Below, one piece after another: positions 36,218-46,387 of a DNA stretch of 64,000 bases; position 1 is the stretch's first letter, and the number at the start of each line of letters is the position of its first letter. Location of the stretch: the NCBI RefSeq assembly GCF_018024475.1, contig NZ_CP054393.1, positions 62,001 through 126,000 of the forward strand, given 5' to 3'. The notes below the pieces were generated by a model. It was not told where the DNA came from, searched no databases, and saw only the letters and a program-made list of their open reading frames with translations. Made by a program: the position numbers and the translations under genes. Source of the DNA: Candidatus Phytoplasma luffae. GTDB lineage: Bacteria; Bacillota_I; Bacilli_A; Acholeplasmatales; Acholeplasmataceae.

Positions 36218-36415
36218 TTAATTATCTTTTTGTTTATTTTTGTCTTTTAACAAAATCAATTTTTTTCTATAATAAGGACTATTAGAAGTAACACGATGTG
36301 ATAAAGTAAAATTATTTGTTTCAGGACTAATTATTAAATTAGGACTTTGCAATTTATAATGTGTACGTCTTTTTCTTTTTGCAGTTTTACCAGTTCGTCT
36401 AAAAGGGACAGCCAT
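36218..36415 (-). CDS. rpmF: 50S ribosomal protein L32
   Basis: 65 residues. MAVPFRRTGKTAKRKRRTH is the typical L32 start; the cysteine pairs of zinc-binding L32 are absent, so it is the zinc-free form. The C-terminal ~20 residues are charged and lineage-specific. Confidence 0.94.
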   Translation of the reverse strand: MAVPFRRTGKTAKRKRRTHYKLQSPNLIISPETNNFTLSHRVTSNSPYYRKKLILLKDKNKQKDN

Positions 36416-36542
36416 TTTTTTTATCTCCGCTTTATTTTGCTACCAAATAAAAATTTTTATTAAAAATTCATTTGGTAACAAAAAAAATTTAATAAATATA
36501 TAAACAATTTAAATATTTATATATCAAAAATCAAATAAAAGA

Positions 36543-36619
36543 TGGCGTTTGAGAAGGGATTCGAACCCCTGACCGACGGCTTAGAAGGCCGCTGCTCTAT
36601 CCTGCTGAGCTACTCAAAC
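36543..36619 (-). tRNA. tRNA-Arg (anticodon TCT)
   Basis: Cloverleaf on the minus strand: acceptor GTTTGAG / CTCAAAC, T8-A9, D stem GCTC / GAGC, anticodon loop CTTCTAA with anticodon TCT, T-loop TTCGAAT, discriminator G and an encoded CCA (36543-36545). It reads AGA codons, which dominate arginine in this AT-rich genome. Confidence 0.95.
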
Positions 36620-36738
36620 GTTTATAATTATACTAACTTATATTATACTTTAAATATTCTTATTTTAAACCTATTACAAATATTTTTAAAAATAATATAA
36701 TTAAAAGTTACAATAAACTTATATTTTTATTATAACTT

Positions 36739-37176
36739 TTATTTAAAAACTTTTAAAAAAATATAATCAAATTTATTATAATAATGATAAGTATCTATAA
36801 TTGCAAAATTATTAGATTTCAACCATTCAATTAAATAATTAATTTTCCCTTGACAACCTAATAAAAAATATTTATTTTTAAAAGAACATTTAGCTAATAT
36901 TTTAGAAATAGTATAAGGACCCATTCCGCAAATAACAGCTAAATCAAAATCTGAATATATTTTTTCAAAACCATCACTTAAATAAAATTTCACAGAGTAA
37001 TTTTTTAAATTATGTGAAGCTCTGTCTAAAGGTTGGATTTTGTTATCACTAGCAATTCCTTTTTTAATATATCCCAAGTCTAAAGCTTTTTTTAAAACTA
37101 AACCGTGATCGGAGCCAATATCTAAAACTATATTATAACCTTTCACCAAAGATACAATAAAATCAATTCTGCTCAT
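36739..37176 (-). CDS. trmK: tRNA (adenine22-N1)-methyltransferase TrmK, short form
   Basis: 145 residues. SAM motif [16 protein letters not shown] and [15 protein letters not shown]. Bacillus TrmK is over 230 residues with a C-terminal coiled-coil domain; here only the Rossmann domain remains. The start ATG overlaps the rpoD stop (ATGA). The rpoD-trmK order is as in Bacillus. Confidence 0.85.
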   Translation of the reverse strand: MSRIDFIVSLVKGYNIVLDIGSDHGLVLKKALDLGYIKKGIASDNKIQPLDRASHNLKNYSVKFYLSDGFEKIYSDFDLAVICGMGPYTISKILAKCSFKNKYFLLGCQGKINYLIEWLKSNNFAIIDTYHYYNKFDYIFLKVFK

Positions 37177-38435
37177 TTATTAATAATGTTATTATAGATC
37201 ATTCTTAATTTATTTTGTTTTGAGGGGCTTCTCAAACGTCTTAAAGCTTTAGATTCTATCTGTCGAATTCTTTCTCGAGTAACTCCAAATTTATTTCCTA
37301 GTTCTTCTAAAGTATAAATATGACCATCTAATAAACCATAGCGCATTTTTAAAATTTGCTCTTCTTTATCAGTTAAATTTTCTTCTAAGGATTCATCTAA
37401 AGTTTTTTTTAACATTTCTTGCAACATATAATGATGAGGAGAAATAATATTAGGATCGTTAATGAAATCACCTAATGAAGAATCATCTTCTTCACGTGCT
37501 GAAGATTCCAAAGAAATTGTTTCTTTTTCTATCATTTGAATATCAATAATTTGTTTTTCTGCGATATTCATTTTTTCTGCTATTTCTGTATTTTCAACTT
37601 TACGTGATAAATCTTGAGTCAATTTACCTCTCAAACGAGAAATTTTATTCATCGTTTCTACAATATGAACTGGAATCCTAATAGTTCTAGCTTGATCCGC
37701 TACCGCTCTAGTAATAGCTTGTCTAATCCACCAAGTAGCATAAGTAGTAACTCTGCATCCTTTTTTATAATCGAACTTTTCTACAGCCCTCATTAAACCC
37801 ATGTTTCCTTCTTGAATTAAATCTAAAAATAAAATTTTTCTACCTATATAACGTTTAGCTATAGAAACAACCAAACGATAATTAGCCTCTACTAATTTAT
37901 TTTTAGCTTTATTAGAAGATTTTATTTTTTCATTAATTTCTTCTATTTGTTCTGGTGTCAGTTCAATCTCTTTATTTTTGTATTTCGTTAATTTATTTTT
38001 TGCTTTCATACCTTCATAAACAATTTTAGTTTGTTTTTTTTCTTCTTCTAAAGTTAACAAAGGGATTTGACCAATTTCTTTTAAATACATCTTTATAGGA
38101 TCATGTATTTTGATAGCGTTAGAAGTTGTGTCTTTATTTAAAATTAATTTGGAATCTTCTTTATCGAGCATTTGATTTTTAGGATGATATAAACTTTCGA
38201 AATCCATATTAGAGGAATTTTTTAAATTTTTAGATTTTTTTTTGTTTTTATTTTGTTTTTGAAATAAAAGAAAATATTTAGCGATTTTTTTATTAAAAAA
38301 ATCTTCGTTTTTAGAAAAATAATCTAACCATCTATTTTTTTGTTTAAATGGAGTATGCATAGTCGGATCTATATATTTTTCTAAAGCTAAATGATGTTTT
38401 TTATATATCTTTTTAAAAATTTTTCTTAAATTCAT
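37173..38435 (-). CDS. rpoD: primary RNA polymerase sigma factor (sigma-70)
   Basis: 420 residues. A lysine-rich N-terminus without a full region 1.1, then region 1.2 ([18 protein letters not shown]), region 2 ([34 protein letters not shown]), region 3 and region 4 ([20 protein letters not shown]). It directs transcription from the TATAAT promoters seen in this window. It sits between dnaG and trmK in the macromolecular synthesis cluster. Confidence 0.97.
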   Translation of the reverse strand: MNLRKIFKKIYKKHHLALEKYIDPTMHTPFKQKNRWLDYFSKNEDFFNKKIAKYFLLFQKQNKNKKKSKNLKNSSNMDFESLYHPKNQMLDKEDSKLILNKDTTSNAIKIHDPIKMYLKEIGQIPLLTLEEEKKQTKIVYEGMKAKNKLTKYKNKEIELTPEQIEEINEKIKSSNKAKNKLVEANYRLVVSIAKRYIGRKILFLDLIQEGNMGLMRAVEKFDYKKGCRVTTYATWWIRQAITRAVADQARTIRIPVHIVETMNKISRLRGKLTQDLSRKVENTEIAEKMNIAEKQIIDIQMIEKETISLESSAREEDDSSLGDFINDPNIISPHHYMLQEMLKKTLDESLEENLTDKEEQILKMRYGLLDGHIYTLEELGNKFGVTRERIRQIESKALRRLRSPSKQNKLRMIYNNIINK

Positions 38436-38534
38436 ACAATTATCAACCCTTTTTATAAAAATCTTTTTTTAAATTTGTATAATAAAAATAAAATTATTTT
38501 ATATTATATAAAACGACTCCGAATAATAATTTTA

Positions 38535-40457
38535 TTAAAATTCACTTTTACATTTATTTTTACATTCATAAATATCATTTTCTATTTTGATTAATTCCTT
38601 TTGTTTGAGTTTTAATTCATCAAGAAATGATTTTTTTTCATCTTCATAATCTTCTTGAAAACATCTATTTTTAATATCTTGAATTTCTTTTTTAATTTTA
38701 TTTCTGTAAGCAGAATGTTCCTTTAATTCAAAAGGATGAAAAATATCGCTCAAATATTCTTGACTAGAAATCCTTTTTTTTTGTTGAAATAAAATATTAT
38801 TTTCTACTCGTGATATTAAATTATGTATATAATTAGAATCAGTTATACGCTTTAAATCTTCTTTACACTTATTTTTAAAATTTTCTAAATCAACACCTAA
38901 ACCACGTTTATCTTTTTCGTCTTCGGTAGCGTATTTATTATAATATTTTCTGATAATTCGAAATAATTCAATAATATCTGAATTAATTGATTTATATTCA
39001 TAACTTTTTTCAATAATTAATTCTATATATTTATTATTTAAAAATAATTGAACCAAAAGATCTACTTCTATATCTTGATCAAAAACAATTCCTTTGACAG
39101 ATATTTTTTCTTTTTCTTTTGTTTTTAATTTATTCGCCTTATTAACTAAAGTTTCTTTTGAAACTAAATTTATTAAAATTTGATATTTTTCGTTTATTTT
39201 ATTTTGGAAATATTCTTGTGTCTCTTCATCATGATATTTTAATAATTTATTATTTATATATTTTTTAATTATTTCTTTATTAAATTCTGTTTTTAATAAA
39301 TCTTCTATATTTTGAAAAATATAATCTTTAGTAATTTCTTCAAATTTTTGTTTTAAAAAATAAATATTATTTTGTTTTTCTAAAATATAACTATCAGGAT
39401 CAAAACCAGAAGGCAAATGCATAATTTTAATTATAAAACTTTTATTATTTAGTAGTTGAGCTATTTTAATAGCTGCTTCTTTTCCTGAATTATCACCATC
39501 AAAAGCAATAATGACTTTTTTAGATGTTTGTTTTAATAACAAAATTTGTTCTTGACTTAAATTAGTTCCCAAAGTAGCAATAACGTTTTTCATTCCTATT
39601 TTATAAAAAGAAATAACATCAAAAAAACCTTCACATAAAATAATTTGTTTTTGTTCTTGGATATTTTGTTGATGTTCAAAAAAACGATATAACAAACGAT
39701 TTTTTTTAAATAAATCATTTTCTATATTAAATAAATATTTAGGTTGTTTTGTGTCTTCTTGATAAGTGCGCCCACAAAAACCAACTATTTGACCTTCTGA
39801 ATTAGTTAAAGGGAAAATTATACGATTTCTAAAAAAATCAAAATAATTAGTTTCATCACTATTTTTAGGGTTAATAAAACCTCTTACTAAACCTAATTTT
39901 AATAAATGTTCTATTTTATATTTTCTATCTAAAAGATGTGTAACTAAAGCCTTATTATTGTCATATGCATAACCTATACCAAATTCTTGAACCAATTCTA
40001 AATTTAATTGTCTTTCTTCTAATAGATATTTTTTAACAGGATGATCTTCATATTCTTTTTTTTTCAAAATCAAAGACAAAGATTCTTTAAAAAATGAATG
40101 AACTGATTCTAAAATTTCATATAAAGGATTTTTATACACAATTTTTTGTTTGGGCAATTCTAAATGAAAAAGTTCAGATAATTCTTTAATAGCTTCTGAA
40201 ATAGAAATTTTTTTAAATTTGCTATAAAAAGTAACAGGTCTTCCGCCTTGACGACAAGCCATACATAAAGCGATATTTTTTTCGGAAGAAACAGAAAAAG
40301 AAGGCGTCTTTTCAGAGTGAAAAGGGCACAAACCCATAAAATTATTACCTACTTTTTTTAATGAAACCCCTGTTTTAATAACTAATTCATAAATAGGTAT
40401 TTCTGAATTAAATCTATCAATTAAATTACGATCTAAAATATTTTTTTTAAGATCCAT
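38535..40457 (-). CDS. dnaG: chromosomal DNA primase
   Basis: 640 residues. Zinc site CPFH ... CMAC at about 43-70, the primase core ending in EGFFDVISF and IIAFDGDNSGKEAA of the TOPRIM fold, and a long C-terminal helicase-binding region missing from the PMU copy at 9374. Upstream of rpoD, as in most bacteria. Confidence 0.96.
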   Translation of the reverse strand: MDLKKNILDRNLIDRFNSEIPIYELVIKTGVSLKKVGNNFMGLCPFHSEKTPSFSVSSEKNIALCMACRQGGRPVTFYSKFKKISISEAIKELSELFHLELPKQKIVYKNPLYEILESVHSFFKESLSLILKKKEYEDHPVKKYLLEERQLNLELVQEFGIGYAYDNNKALVTHLLDRKYKIEHLLKLGLVRGFINPKNSDETNYFDFFRNRIIFPLTNSEGQIVGFCGRTYQEDTKQPKYLFNIENDLFKKNRLLYRFFEHQQNIQEQKQIILCEGFFDVISFYKIGMKNVIATLGTNLSQEQILLLKQTSKKVIIAFDGDNSGKEAAIKIAQLLNNKSFIIKIMHLPSGFDPDSYILEKQNNIYFLKQKFEEITKDYIFQNIEDLLKTEFNKEIIKKYINNKLLKYHDEETQEYFQNKINEKYQILINLVSKETLVNKANKLKTKEKEKISVKGIVFDQDIEVDLLVQLFLNNKYIELIIEKSYEYKSINSDIIELFRIIRKYYNKYATEDEKDKRGLGVDLENFKNKCKEDLKRITDSNYIHNLISRVENNILFQQKKRISSQEYLSDIFHPFELKEHSAYRNKIKKEIQDIKNRCFQEDYEDEKKSFLDELKLKQKELIKIENDIYECKNKCKSEF

Positions 40458-40505
40458 TTTTTTATATTATTAAGAAATTCCTTTTCGATATATAAAATTA
40501 AAATA

Positions 40506-41882
40506 TTATTTTATTTTTTCTAAAATATAGATTTTTATGTCATCTATATATATTCTATCTTGCATAAAAGTATCTCTATCTCTTATAGTGACCTTATTAT
40601 CTTTAAAAGTATCATCATCGATAGTACAACAAAAAGGTGTTCCGATCATATCTTGTCTTCGATATCTTTTACCTATACTTTGAGTTTCGTCATAATCTAC
40701 TTCAAAAAAAGAAGAAAGTTTTTTATATATTTCTTTAGATTTTTCGCCATGTTTTTTTTTTATCAAAGGCAAAATAGCTAATTTATAAGGGGCTAAAAAA
40801 GGTTTTATTTTTAAAACTGTTCTAGTGTTATTATTTTCTAATTCTTCAATTTTTAAAGAATTAATGATAATAGCTAAAAATAATCTTTCTACTCCTATTG
40901 AAGGTTCGATAACAAAAGGCCAATATTTTTCTCTAGTTTCTGAATCGAAATATTGTAAATCTTTTTGAGAGTGTTTTTGATGATTTTTAAGATCGAAATC
41001 TGTTCTAGAAGAGATACCCCATAATTCATCAAAACCCCAAGAAAAATTAAATAAAATATCAGTAGTAGCATTAGCGTAATGACTTAATTCTTCAGATGAA
41101 TATTCTCTTTTTTTTAAATTATTAGGTTCTAAACCTAAATGCAAAAGAAAATCATAAGAATAATCTTGCCAAAATGAAAACCATTTTTTATAATCTCGTG
41201 GATGACAAAAAAATTCTAATTCCATTTGTTCAAACTCGCAAGTACGAAAAATAAAATTGCCTGGTGTAATTTCATTTCTGAAAGATTTACCTATTTGTCC
41301 TACTCCAAAAGGAATTTTTTTTCTAGTGGAATTCAAAATATTTTTAAAATTAACAAAAATACCTTGACAAGTTTCTGGTCTTAAATATAAAGGAGAAGAT
41401 TTTTCTAAAATAACCCCTTGATGAGTTTGAAACAATAAATTAAATTCTCTAACGGGTGCCCAATTAGATGTTCCTAAAATTTTATTTTCAATTAAATATT
41501 GCGTCATTTCTTCATAAGTTAAAATATCTACATTAATTTTATTATTATGCTCTTTTATTAATTGATCAGCTCTATAACGTTTATTATTATCTTTATTTTC
41601 GGCTAAAGGATCAATGAAAGAAGATAAATGGCCAGAAGCTTCCCAAATTCTAGAATTCATTATAATAGAACTATCTAACAAAATATTATACTCAAATCCT
41701 TGAATAAATTTTTTGATCCAAATATTTTTAATATTTTTTTTTAATAAACTTCCTAAATAACCATAATCAAAACTATTTGCTAATCCATTATAAATTTCGC
41801 TACCAGAAAAAACAAAACCCGTTTGTTTTAAAAAACTAATAATTTCTTTAAAAGGTAATTTTTTCTCTTGTTTTTTTAACAT
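40506..41882 (-). CDS. glyQS: glycyl-tRNA synthetase, single-chain type
   Basis: 458 residues. Class II motifs: LRPETCQGIFVNFKNI and RNEITPGNFIFRTCEFEQME (motif 2), FVIEPSIGVERLFLAII (motif 3). This is the dimeric single-chain enzyme of Mollicutes, not the alpha2beta2 type of Bacillus, although the locus is the same. Anticodon-binding domain at the C-terminus. Confidence 0.95.
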   Translation of the reverse strand: MLKKQEKKLPFKEIISFLKQTGFVFSGSEIYNGLANSFDYGYLGSLLKKNIKNIWIKKFIQGFEYNILLDSSIIMNSRIWEASGHLSSFIDPLAENKDNNKRYRADQLIKEHNNKINVDILTYEEMTQYLIENKILGTSNWAPVREFNLLFQTHQGVILEKSSPLYLRPETCQGIFVNFKNILNSTRKKIPFGVGQIGKSFRNEITPGNFIFRTCEFEQMELEFFCHPRDYKKWFSFWQDYSYDFLLHLGLEPNNLKKREYSSEELSHYANATTDILFNFSWGFDELWGISSRTDFDLKNHQKHSQKDLQYFDSETREKYWPFVIEPSIGVERLFLAIIINSLKIEELENNNTRTVLKIKPFLAPYKLAILPLIKKKHGEKSKEIYKKLSSFFEVDYDETQSIGKRYRRQDMIGTPFCCTIDDDTFKDNKVTIRDRDTFMQDRIYIDDIKIYILEKIK

Positions 41883-41911
41883 AAATTATATAACCGTTCA
41901 ATTATTTATTT

Positions 41912-42784
41912 TTATTTATAAGTTAATCTTTTATTATTATTTCGAATATCATCAGTTTTGACCCATAAGTTTAAATAGTTTTTCATTTTTAAATTTTTTT
42001 GAATATCTTTTTGAGCAGCTAAACGAATTTTTTTTAATTGAGAACCTTCTTTACCAATTAAAATTTTTTTTTGACTTAATTTAGGAACTAAAATAGAAAT
42101 GTAAATTTCATTCAAATCTTTTTCTTTAATAAAATTTATTTTTTCTAAAAAAATACGACAAACATGAGGTAATTCTTTGTCTAAATAAAAAAATAATTTT
42201 TCTCTTAATAACTCTACAATTATTTCCTTTTGAGAAAGATTTGTTATTGTATTTCTAGGGAAATAAGGAGTTTTTGATTCTAATAAATTTAAAATTTGTC
42301 CCTTTAAAATACTTAAATTTTTATTTATTAAACTAGATACAGGAATAACAGCTTCAAATTTGAAATATTTTAAATAACTTAAAATAATTTTATCAATCAA
42401 AATTTTTCTTTTTAACAAATCCATTTTACTAATAACTAAAATTATTTTTTTTTGATATTTTTGTAAAAAAGTCAAAAATTCTTTATCTTTATTACTGCAT
42501 TCTTCATTGACTAAAAATAAAATAATATCTATTTCGTCAATATTTTTCAAAATAACAAAATTTATTTTAGAAGCAGAATCGCTTATTTTTTTATAAAAAA
42601 AACCTGGCGTATCTACAAAAACTAATTGACAATTTTCGTCATTATAAATACCCAAAATTTGTTTTTTAGTAGTATTAGGTTTATCACTTACAATAGATAC
42701 TTTTTGTTCTAAAAAAGCATTTAATAAAGTGGATTTACCCACATTAGCTCTTCCTATCATAGTAATAAAACCCGATTTAAACAT
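41912..42784 (-). CDS. era: GTPase Era
   Basis: 290 residues. G1 GRANVGKSTLL, G2/G3 region with VDTPGFF, G4 SKMDLLK, and a C-terminal KH domain (ILIGKEGSQLKKIRLAAQKDI). It binds the 3' end of 16S rRNA during 30S assembly. It follows ybeY as in Firmicutes; recO, which often follows era, is absent. Confidence 0.95.
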   Translation of the reverse strand: MFKSGFITMIGRANVGKSTLLNAFLEQKVSIVSDKPNTTKKQILGIYNDENCQLVFVDTPGFFYKKISDSASKINFVILKNIDEIDIILFLVNEECSNKDKEFLTFLQKYQKKIILVISKMDLLKRKILIDKIILSYLKYFKFEAVIPVSSLINKNLSILKGQILNLLESKTPYFPRNTITNLSQKEIIVELLREKLFFYLDKELPHVCRIFLEKINFIKEKDLNEIYISILVPKLSQKKILIGKEGSQLKKIRLAAQKDIQKNLKMKNYLNLWVKTDDIRNNNKRLTYK

Positions 42785-42815
42785 ATTAAATAACCCCTAA
42801 AAATAAAAATTTAAT

Positions 42816-43238
42816 TTATAAATATTTATAAATGTTTAAACGATGATAACTCAAAATTTGATTTTGTATTTCTATCATTTGTTGTAAAGATTCTTCAGTA
42901 AAATCATCAAAACCTTTTAAATGAAGATAACCATGCAAAGATAAAAACACTGCTTCTTCTTCTAATTTTTTATTCATTTTATAAGATTGTTCGGCAGCTT
43001 TAGTTAAAGAAATAAAAACATCACCTAAATATTCATTATCAATTACATTTTCAAAAGATAAAATATCTGTCGGATGATTCTTTTTACGATAATAAAAATT
43101 CATTTTTTGCATTTCTTTATTATTTATAAAAATAATATTCATTTTTTGGTTATCGTGTAAAGAAGTAAAAACATTAAATAAAATTTTTTTTAAATTTACA
43201 ATATTTTTATTAGTTTTATTATGTATTTCGATAATCAC
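42816..43238 (-). CDS. ybeY: rRNA maturation endonuclease YbeY
   Basis: I place the start at the GTG at 43238 (140 residues), because family members start just before the strand IEIHNKTN and because the upstream ATG at 43298 lies within a terminator hairpin. The metal site reads HGYLHLKGFDD; the family pattern is HGxLHLxGYDH, so the third histidine is replaced by aspartate. DILSFEN is also conserved. It acts in 16S rRNA processing with era. Confidence 0.85.
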   Translation of the reverse strand: MIIEIHNKTNKNIVNLKKILFNVFTSLHDNQKMNIIFINNKEMQKMNFYYRKKNHPTDILSFENVIDNEYLGDVFISLTKAAEQSYKMNKKLEEEAVFLSLHGYLHLKGFDDFTEESLQQMIEIQNQILSYHRLNIYKYL

Positions 43239-43295
43239 AATAAAAAATAATTTTTCCTTTAATATTGAATTAAAACTTGTTATAAAAGAAAAAAA

Positions 43296-43312
43296 CACCT
43301 AAATAATAGGTG
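43296..43312 (-). terminator. hairpin between rpsU and ybeY
   Basis: CACCT / AGGTG stem with seven-base loop and a T-run on the minus strand, about 35 bases after rpsU. Likely partial terminator or attenuator that lets rpsU be transcribed more than the genes behind it. Confidence 0.6.
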
Positions 43313-43345
43313 ATTTTTTTTATTATTAAATTTTATAATTAAAAT

Positions 43346-43519
43346 TTAATATTTTTTATTTTTAAAATTTTTCTTGCGATTTTTTCTTTCTGTACTTGGT
43401 TTAACGTAATATTCTTTTTTACGAGCTTGTGCAAGATTTCCAGATTTAAAAACATCACGTTTAAAACGACGTAAAATTTCGTCAAAACTTTCTTCTTTAG
43501 AAACAACAGTTTTAGTCAT
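43346..43519 (-). CDS. rpsU: 30S ribosomal protein S21
   Basis: 57 residues: [20 protein letters not shown], then [20 protein letters not shown] and a basic tail ending KNKKY. This is the S21 pattern and normal length. Shine-Dalgarno GAAGG upstream. It is the first gene of the macromolecular synthesis cluster, with its own promoter. Confidence 0.95.
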   Translation of the reverse strand: MTKTVVSKEESFDEILRRFKRDVFKSGNLAQARKKEYYVKPSTERKNRKKNFKNKKY

Positions 43520-43643
43520 TAATATACACCCCGCCTTCTTTATTAAAATATATTATTCTATTAAATTTAACTTTTTGAATAAAAATAATATAATTATAAA
43601 TTAAAGACACAAAAATAAAATTTAACAATTTAATTATAATAAT

Positions 43644-43673
43644 ATTATAACATAATTTATTAATTTTGAACAA
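43644..43673 (-). promoter_or_regulatory. promoter of the rpsU cluster
   Basis: On the minus strand TTGTTC, 18 bases, TATAAT preceded by TGT (extended -10). It lies ~125 bases before the S21 start. Confidence 0.65.
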
Positions 43674-43685
43674 TAAATTTTTTAT

Positions 43686-43916
43686 TTAGCTTTTGTTATA
43701 TGTTTCTCTTAAATAAAAATAAGAATATACTAAATAAATAAAAAATAAACAAGATATAAAACGATTTAAAAAAACTTGGGTTCCTTGTGGTTTATTATTT
43801 CCATATTGTTCTGAAAAAATATCTATTACGCTTTTTTCTATAGTAAATAAAACAAATAAAATAATCAAAAAACAATTAATATATATTAAAGAGTGAGGTA
43901 TGTCGTTCCATTTCAT
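43686..43916 (-). CDS. small two-helix membrane protein after lon
   Basis: 76 residues with a hydrophobic helix near 10-30 and another near 52-70, and a polar stretch containing QYGNNKPQGTQV between. The start has AAAAAAGGAAA eight or so bases upstream and is 20 bases after the lon stop, so it is co-transcribed. The frame is intact. Function unknown; a SecG-like two-helix layout is possible (GNNKPQGTQ is not a SecG motif that I can confirm). Confidence 0.55.
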   Translation of the reverse strand: MKWNDIPHSLIYINCFLIILFVLFTIEKSVIDIFSEQYGNNKPQGTQVFLNRFISCLFFIYLVYSYFYLRETYNKS

Positions 43917-43936
43917 TATTTAATAATTTCCTTTTT

Positions 43937-46285
43937 TTAAGAACTACAAGCTTTAACAAAAACATCGTTAGCTGTTTCAACAGCAACAATTTCTATTTTT
44001 TGTCTAACTTCTTCAGGTATTTCATCTAAATCTTTTAAATTATCTTTAGGAATGAAAATCATATTTAAGCCACTTCTTTCTGCAGCAATGGCTTTTTCTT
44101 TTAAACCTCCTATTGGAATAATAGAACCAGTCAATGTAATTTCTCCTGTCATTCCAATATTTTTTTTAACAAATTTTTTAGTAATAGCGGAAAAAATACA
44201 AGTAGCTATGGTAACGCCGGCTGAAGGTCCATCTTTAGGAACTACCCCTTCTACAAAATGAACATGAAAATCATTATTATCAAAAAAACTATATTCAATA
44301 CCTAATTTTTCAGCATTAGATTTTAAAAAACTAAAAGATGTGATAGCGCTTTCTTCTAAAACTTTTCCTAAATTACCAGTTAAAACTAATTTTCCTGTTC
44401 CTTTATAATAAGCTACTTCGACAGGTAAAATATCTCCTCCAAAAGAAGTATAAGCTAAACCATTCACAACACCAATTTGATCTTTTGTATTAGCTAATAA
44501 ATGTTGATAAATAACTTTACCTAAAAATTTTTCAACATTATAATTATTAATCGTTATTTTTGTAATTTTATTCATTAAAATTTCTTTAACTGTTTTACGA
44601 ACTAAAGAAGCAATGACTTTATTTAAGTTTCTAACTCCGGCTTCTTTTGTATAGTGTCTAATTAAATAAAGGATAGTTTCTTTTTCTATAACAAATTGTT
44701 CGCTAGTAATACCATGTTCCTCTAATTGTTTAGGTAATAAATGTTCTTGCGCGATAATTAATTTATCTTGTTCTGTATAAGAATTTAATTCTATAACTTC
44801 TAAACGATCTCTTAAAGGTTCTGAAATATTACTTAAATCATTTGCTGTTGCTATAAACAAAACTTTAGATAAATCAAAAGACTCTGATAAATAAAAATCT
44901 ACAAAATTAGCATTTTGTTTAGGATCTAAAACTTCTAATAAGGCGGAACCTGGATCATGTTGTATATTATTAACTAATTTATCTATTTCATCTAATAAAA
45001 AAACAGGATTAGCTACACCTACATCTTTGATTCCGCTTAAAATACGTCCTGGCATAGCCCCTACATAAGTTTTTTTATGCCCTTTTATTTCGCTTTCATC
45101 TTGCAAACCGCCTAAAGACTGTTTAGTAAATTTACGTTTTAATGCTTCGGCAATAGAAATAGCTAAAGTAGTTTTTCCTACTCCTGGAGGCCCTACCAAA
45201 CAAATAATTGTTTGAGGATTTTTTTGAGTCATAATTTTAACAGCCGCATATTCTATAATACGTTCTTTAGCTTTTTTCAATCCATAATGATTTTTTTCTA
45301 AAATAGATTGAATAACATTTAAATCATCTACATCTTTACTAAATTTACCCCAAGGTAAAGAAATAACAAAATCTAAATAATTACGAATAACAAAAGAATC
45401 AGCTACTGTAGAAGAAATAGAAGAATAACGATTAAGTTCTTTTAAAGTTTTATCTTTAATTTTGTTTGGCATTTTAGAAATATTAATTTGATTTCTTAAT
45501 TCTTCAATTTCTTCATCTTTTTTAGCTTTATCACCTAATTCATTTTGAATAGCGCGCATTTTTTCTCTTAAATAAAATTCTTTTTGATTTTCGTCAATAC
45601 TACGTTTAACTTCGTTATTAATTTTATTTTCTAAATCTAAAAAACCTAATTTCATCTCAATATCTTGTAAAATATATAATAATCTCTTATTTAAACTAGA
45701 TTCTTTAAGATATTTATATTTATATTTTTCATCTATTTGTAAAGCGAAAGCGATTAAATCTGCAGCTTTTTCAGTTGTAATACCGTTTTTTATTTGTTCT
45801 AAAAAAGTACTTTCTGAAATTAATAAAATTTGACTAATATTAATTGCTATTTTTTCCATTATCATTTTTATAAGAAGTTTTTCTTCTTTTAAATCAACGT
45901 AAGTAGTAGGGACATCTTTATAATTGGCTATATATAAATCTTTATTTTTTGTTATTTTTTCAATTTTTATTCTTTTGATAATACGACATTTAATTTTATA
46001 AAAATTACCATTATTCACTTTAACAGAAGTTAAAATTTCAGCCAAAACTCCATATTTTTCTATATCAGATATCTTAGGCACTTCTTTAAGTACATTTTTT
46101 TGTAACAAAATAATAATATAAGGATTTTTATTATCTGCCGAAAGTTTCAAAACATTAACAGAAAAATCTCTTCCTATTTCTAAACTTATATCATTAAAAG
46201 GTATAGGGACTATATCTCTAACAACAATAGCTGGCAATTCTGAAGAAATTATTTCAGCTTCTATATCTTTTTTATTTTTATTCAT
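43937..46285 (-). CDS. lon: ATP-dependent protease Lon
   Basis: 782 residues. N-terminal substrate domain, AAA+ module with Walker A GPPGVGKTTLA and Walker B VFLLDEIDKL, and the C-terminal Ser-Lys protease with DGPSAGVTIATC (active Ser) and the Lys in GLKEKAIAA. It degrades misfolded proteins. Trigger factor lies upstream, ~100 bases away, a common protein-quality pairing. Confidence 0.97.
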   Translation of the reverse strand: MNKNKKDIEAEIISSELPAIVVRDIVPIPFNDISLEIGRDFSVNVLKLSADNKNPYIIILLQKNVLKEVPKISDIEKYGVLAEILTSVKVNNGNFYKIKCRIIKRIKIEKITKNKDLYIANYKDVPTTYVDLKEEKLLIKMIMEKIAINISQILLISESTFLEQIKNGITTEKAADLIAFALQIDEKYKYKYLKESSLNKRLLYILQDIEMKLGFLDLENKINNEVKRSIDENQKEFYLREKMRAIQNELGDKAKKDEEIEELRNQINISKMPNKIKDKTLKELNRYSSISSTVADSFVIRNYLDFVISLPWGKFSKDVDDLNVIQSILEKNHYGLKKAKERIIEYAAVKIMTQKNPQTIICLVGPPGVGKTTLAISIAEALKRKFTKQSLGGLQDESEIKGHKKTYVGAMPGRILSGIKDVGVANPVFLLDEIDKLVNNIQHDPGSALLEVLDPKQNANFVDFYLSESFDLSKVLFIATANDLSNISEPLRDRLEVIELNSYTEQDKLIIAQEHLLPKQLEEHGITSEQFVIEKETILYLIRHYTKEAGVRNLNKVIASLVRKTVKEILMNKITKITINNYNVEKFLGKVIYQHLLANTKDQIGVVNGLAYTSFGGDILPVEVAYYKGTGKLVLTGNLGKVLEESAITSFSFLKSNAEKLGIEYSFFDNNDFHVHFVEGVVPKDGPSAGVTIATCIFSAITKKFVKKNIGMTGEITLTGSIIPIGGLKEKAIAAERSGLNMIFIPKDNLKDLDEIPEEVRQKIEIVAVETANDVFVKACSS

Positions 46286-46387
46286 AATCTTGACTTATAT
46301 CCTTTTATTAAAAATTTAGCTAATTAGAAAATATAATTTATTTAATAATATTATATTAGAAATAGAAACAAATGAACAAAAAATTAA

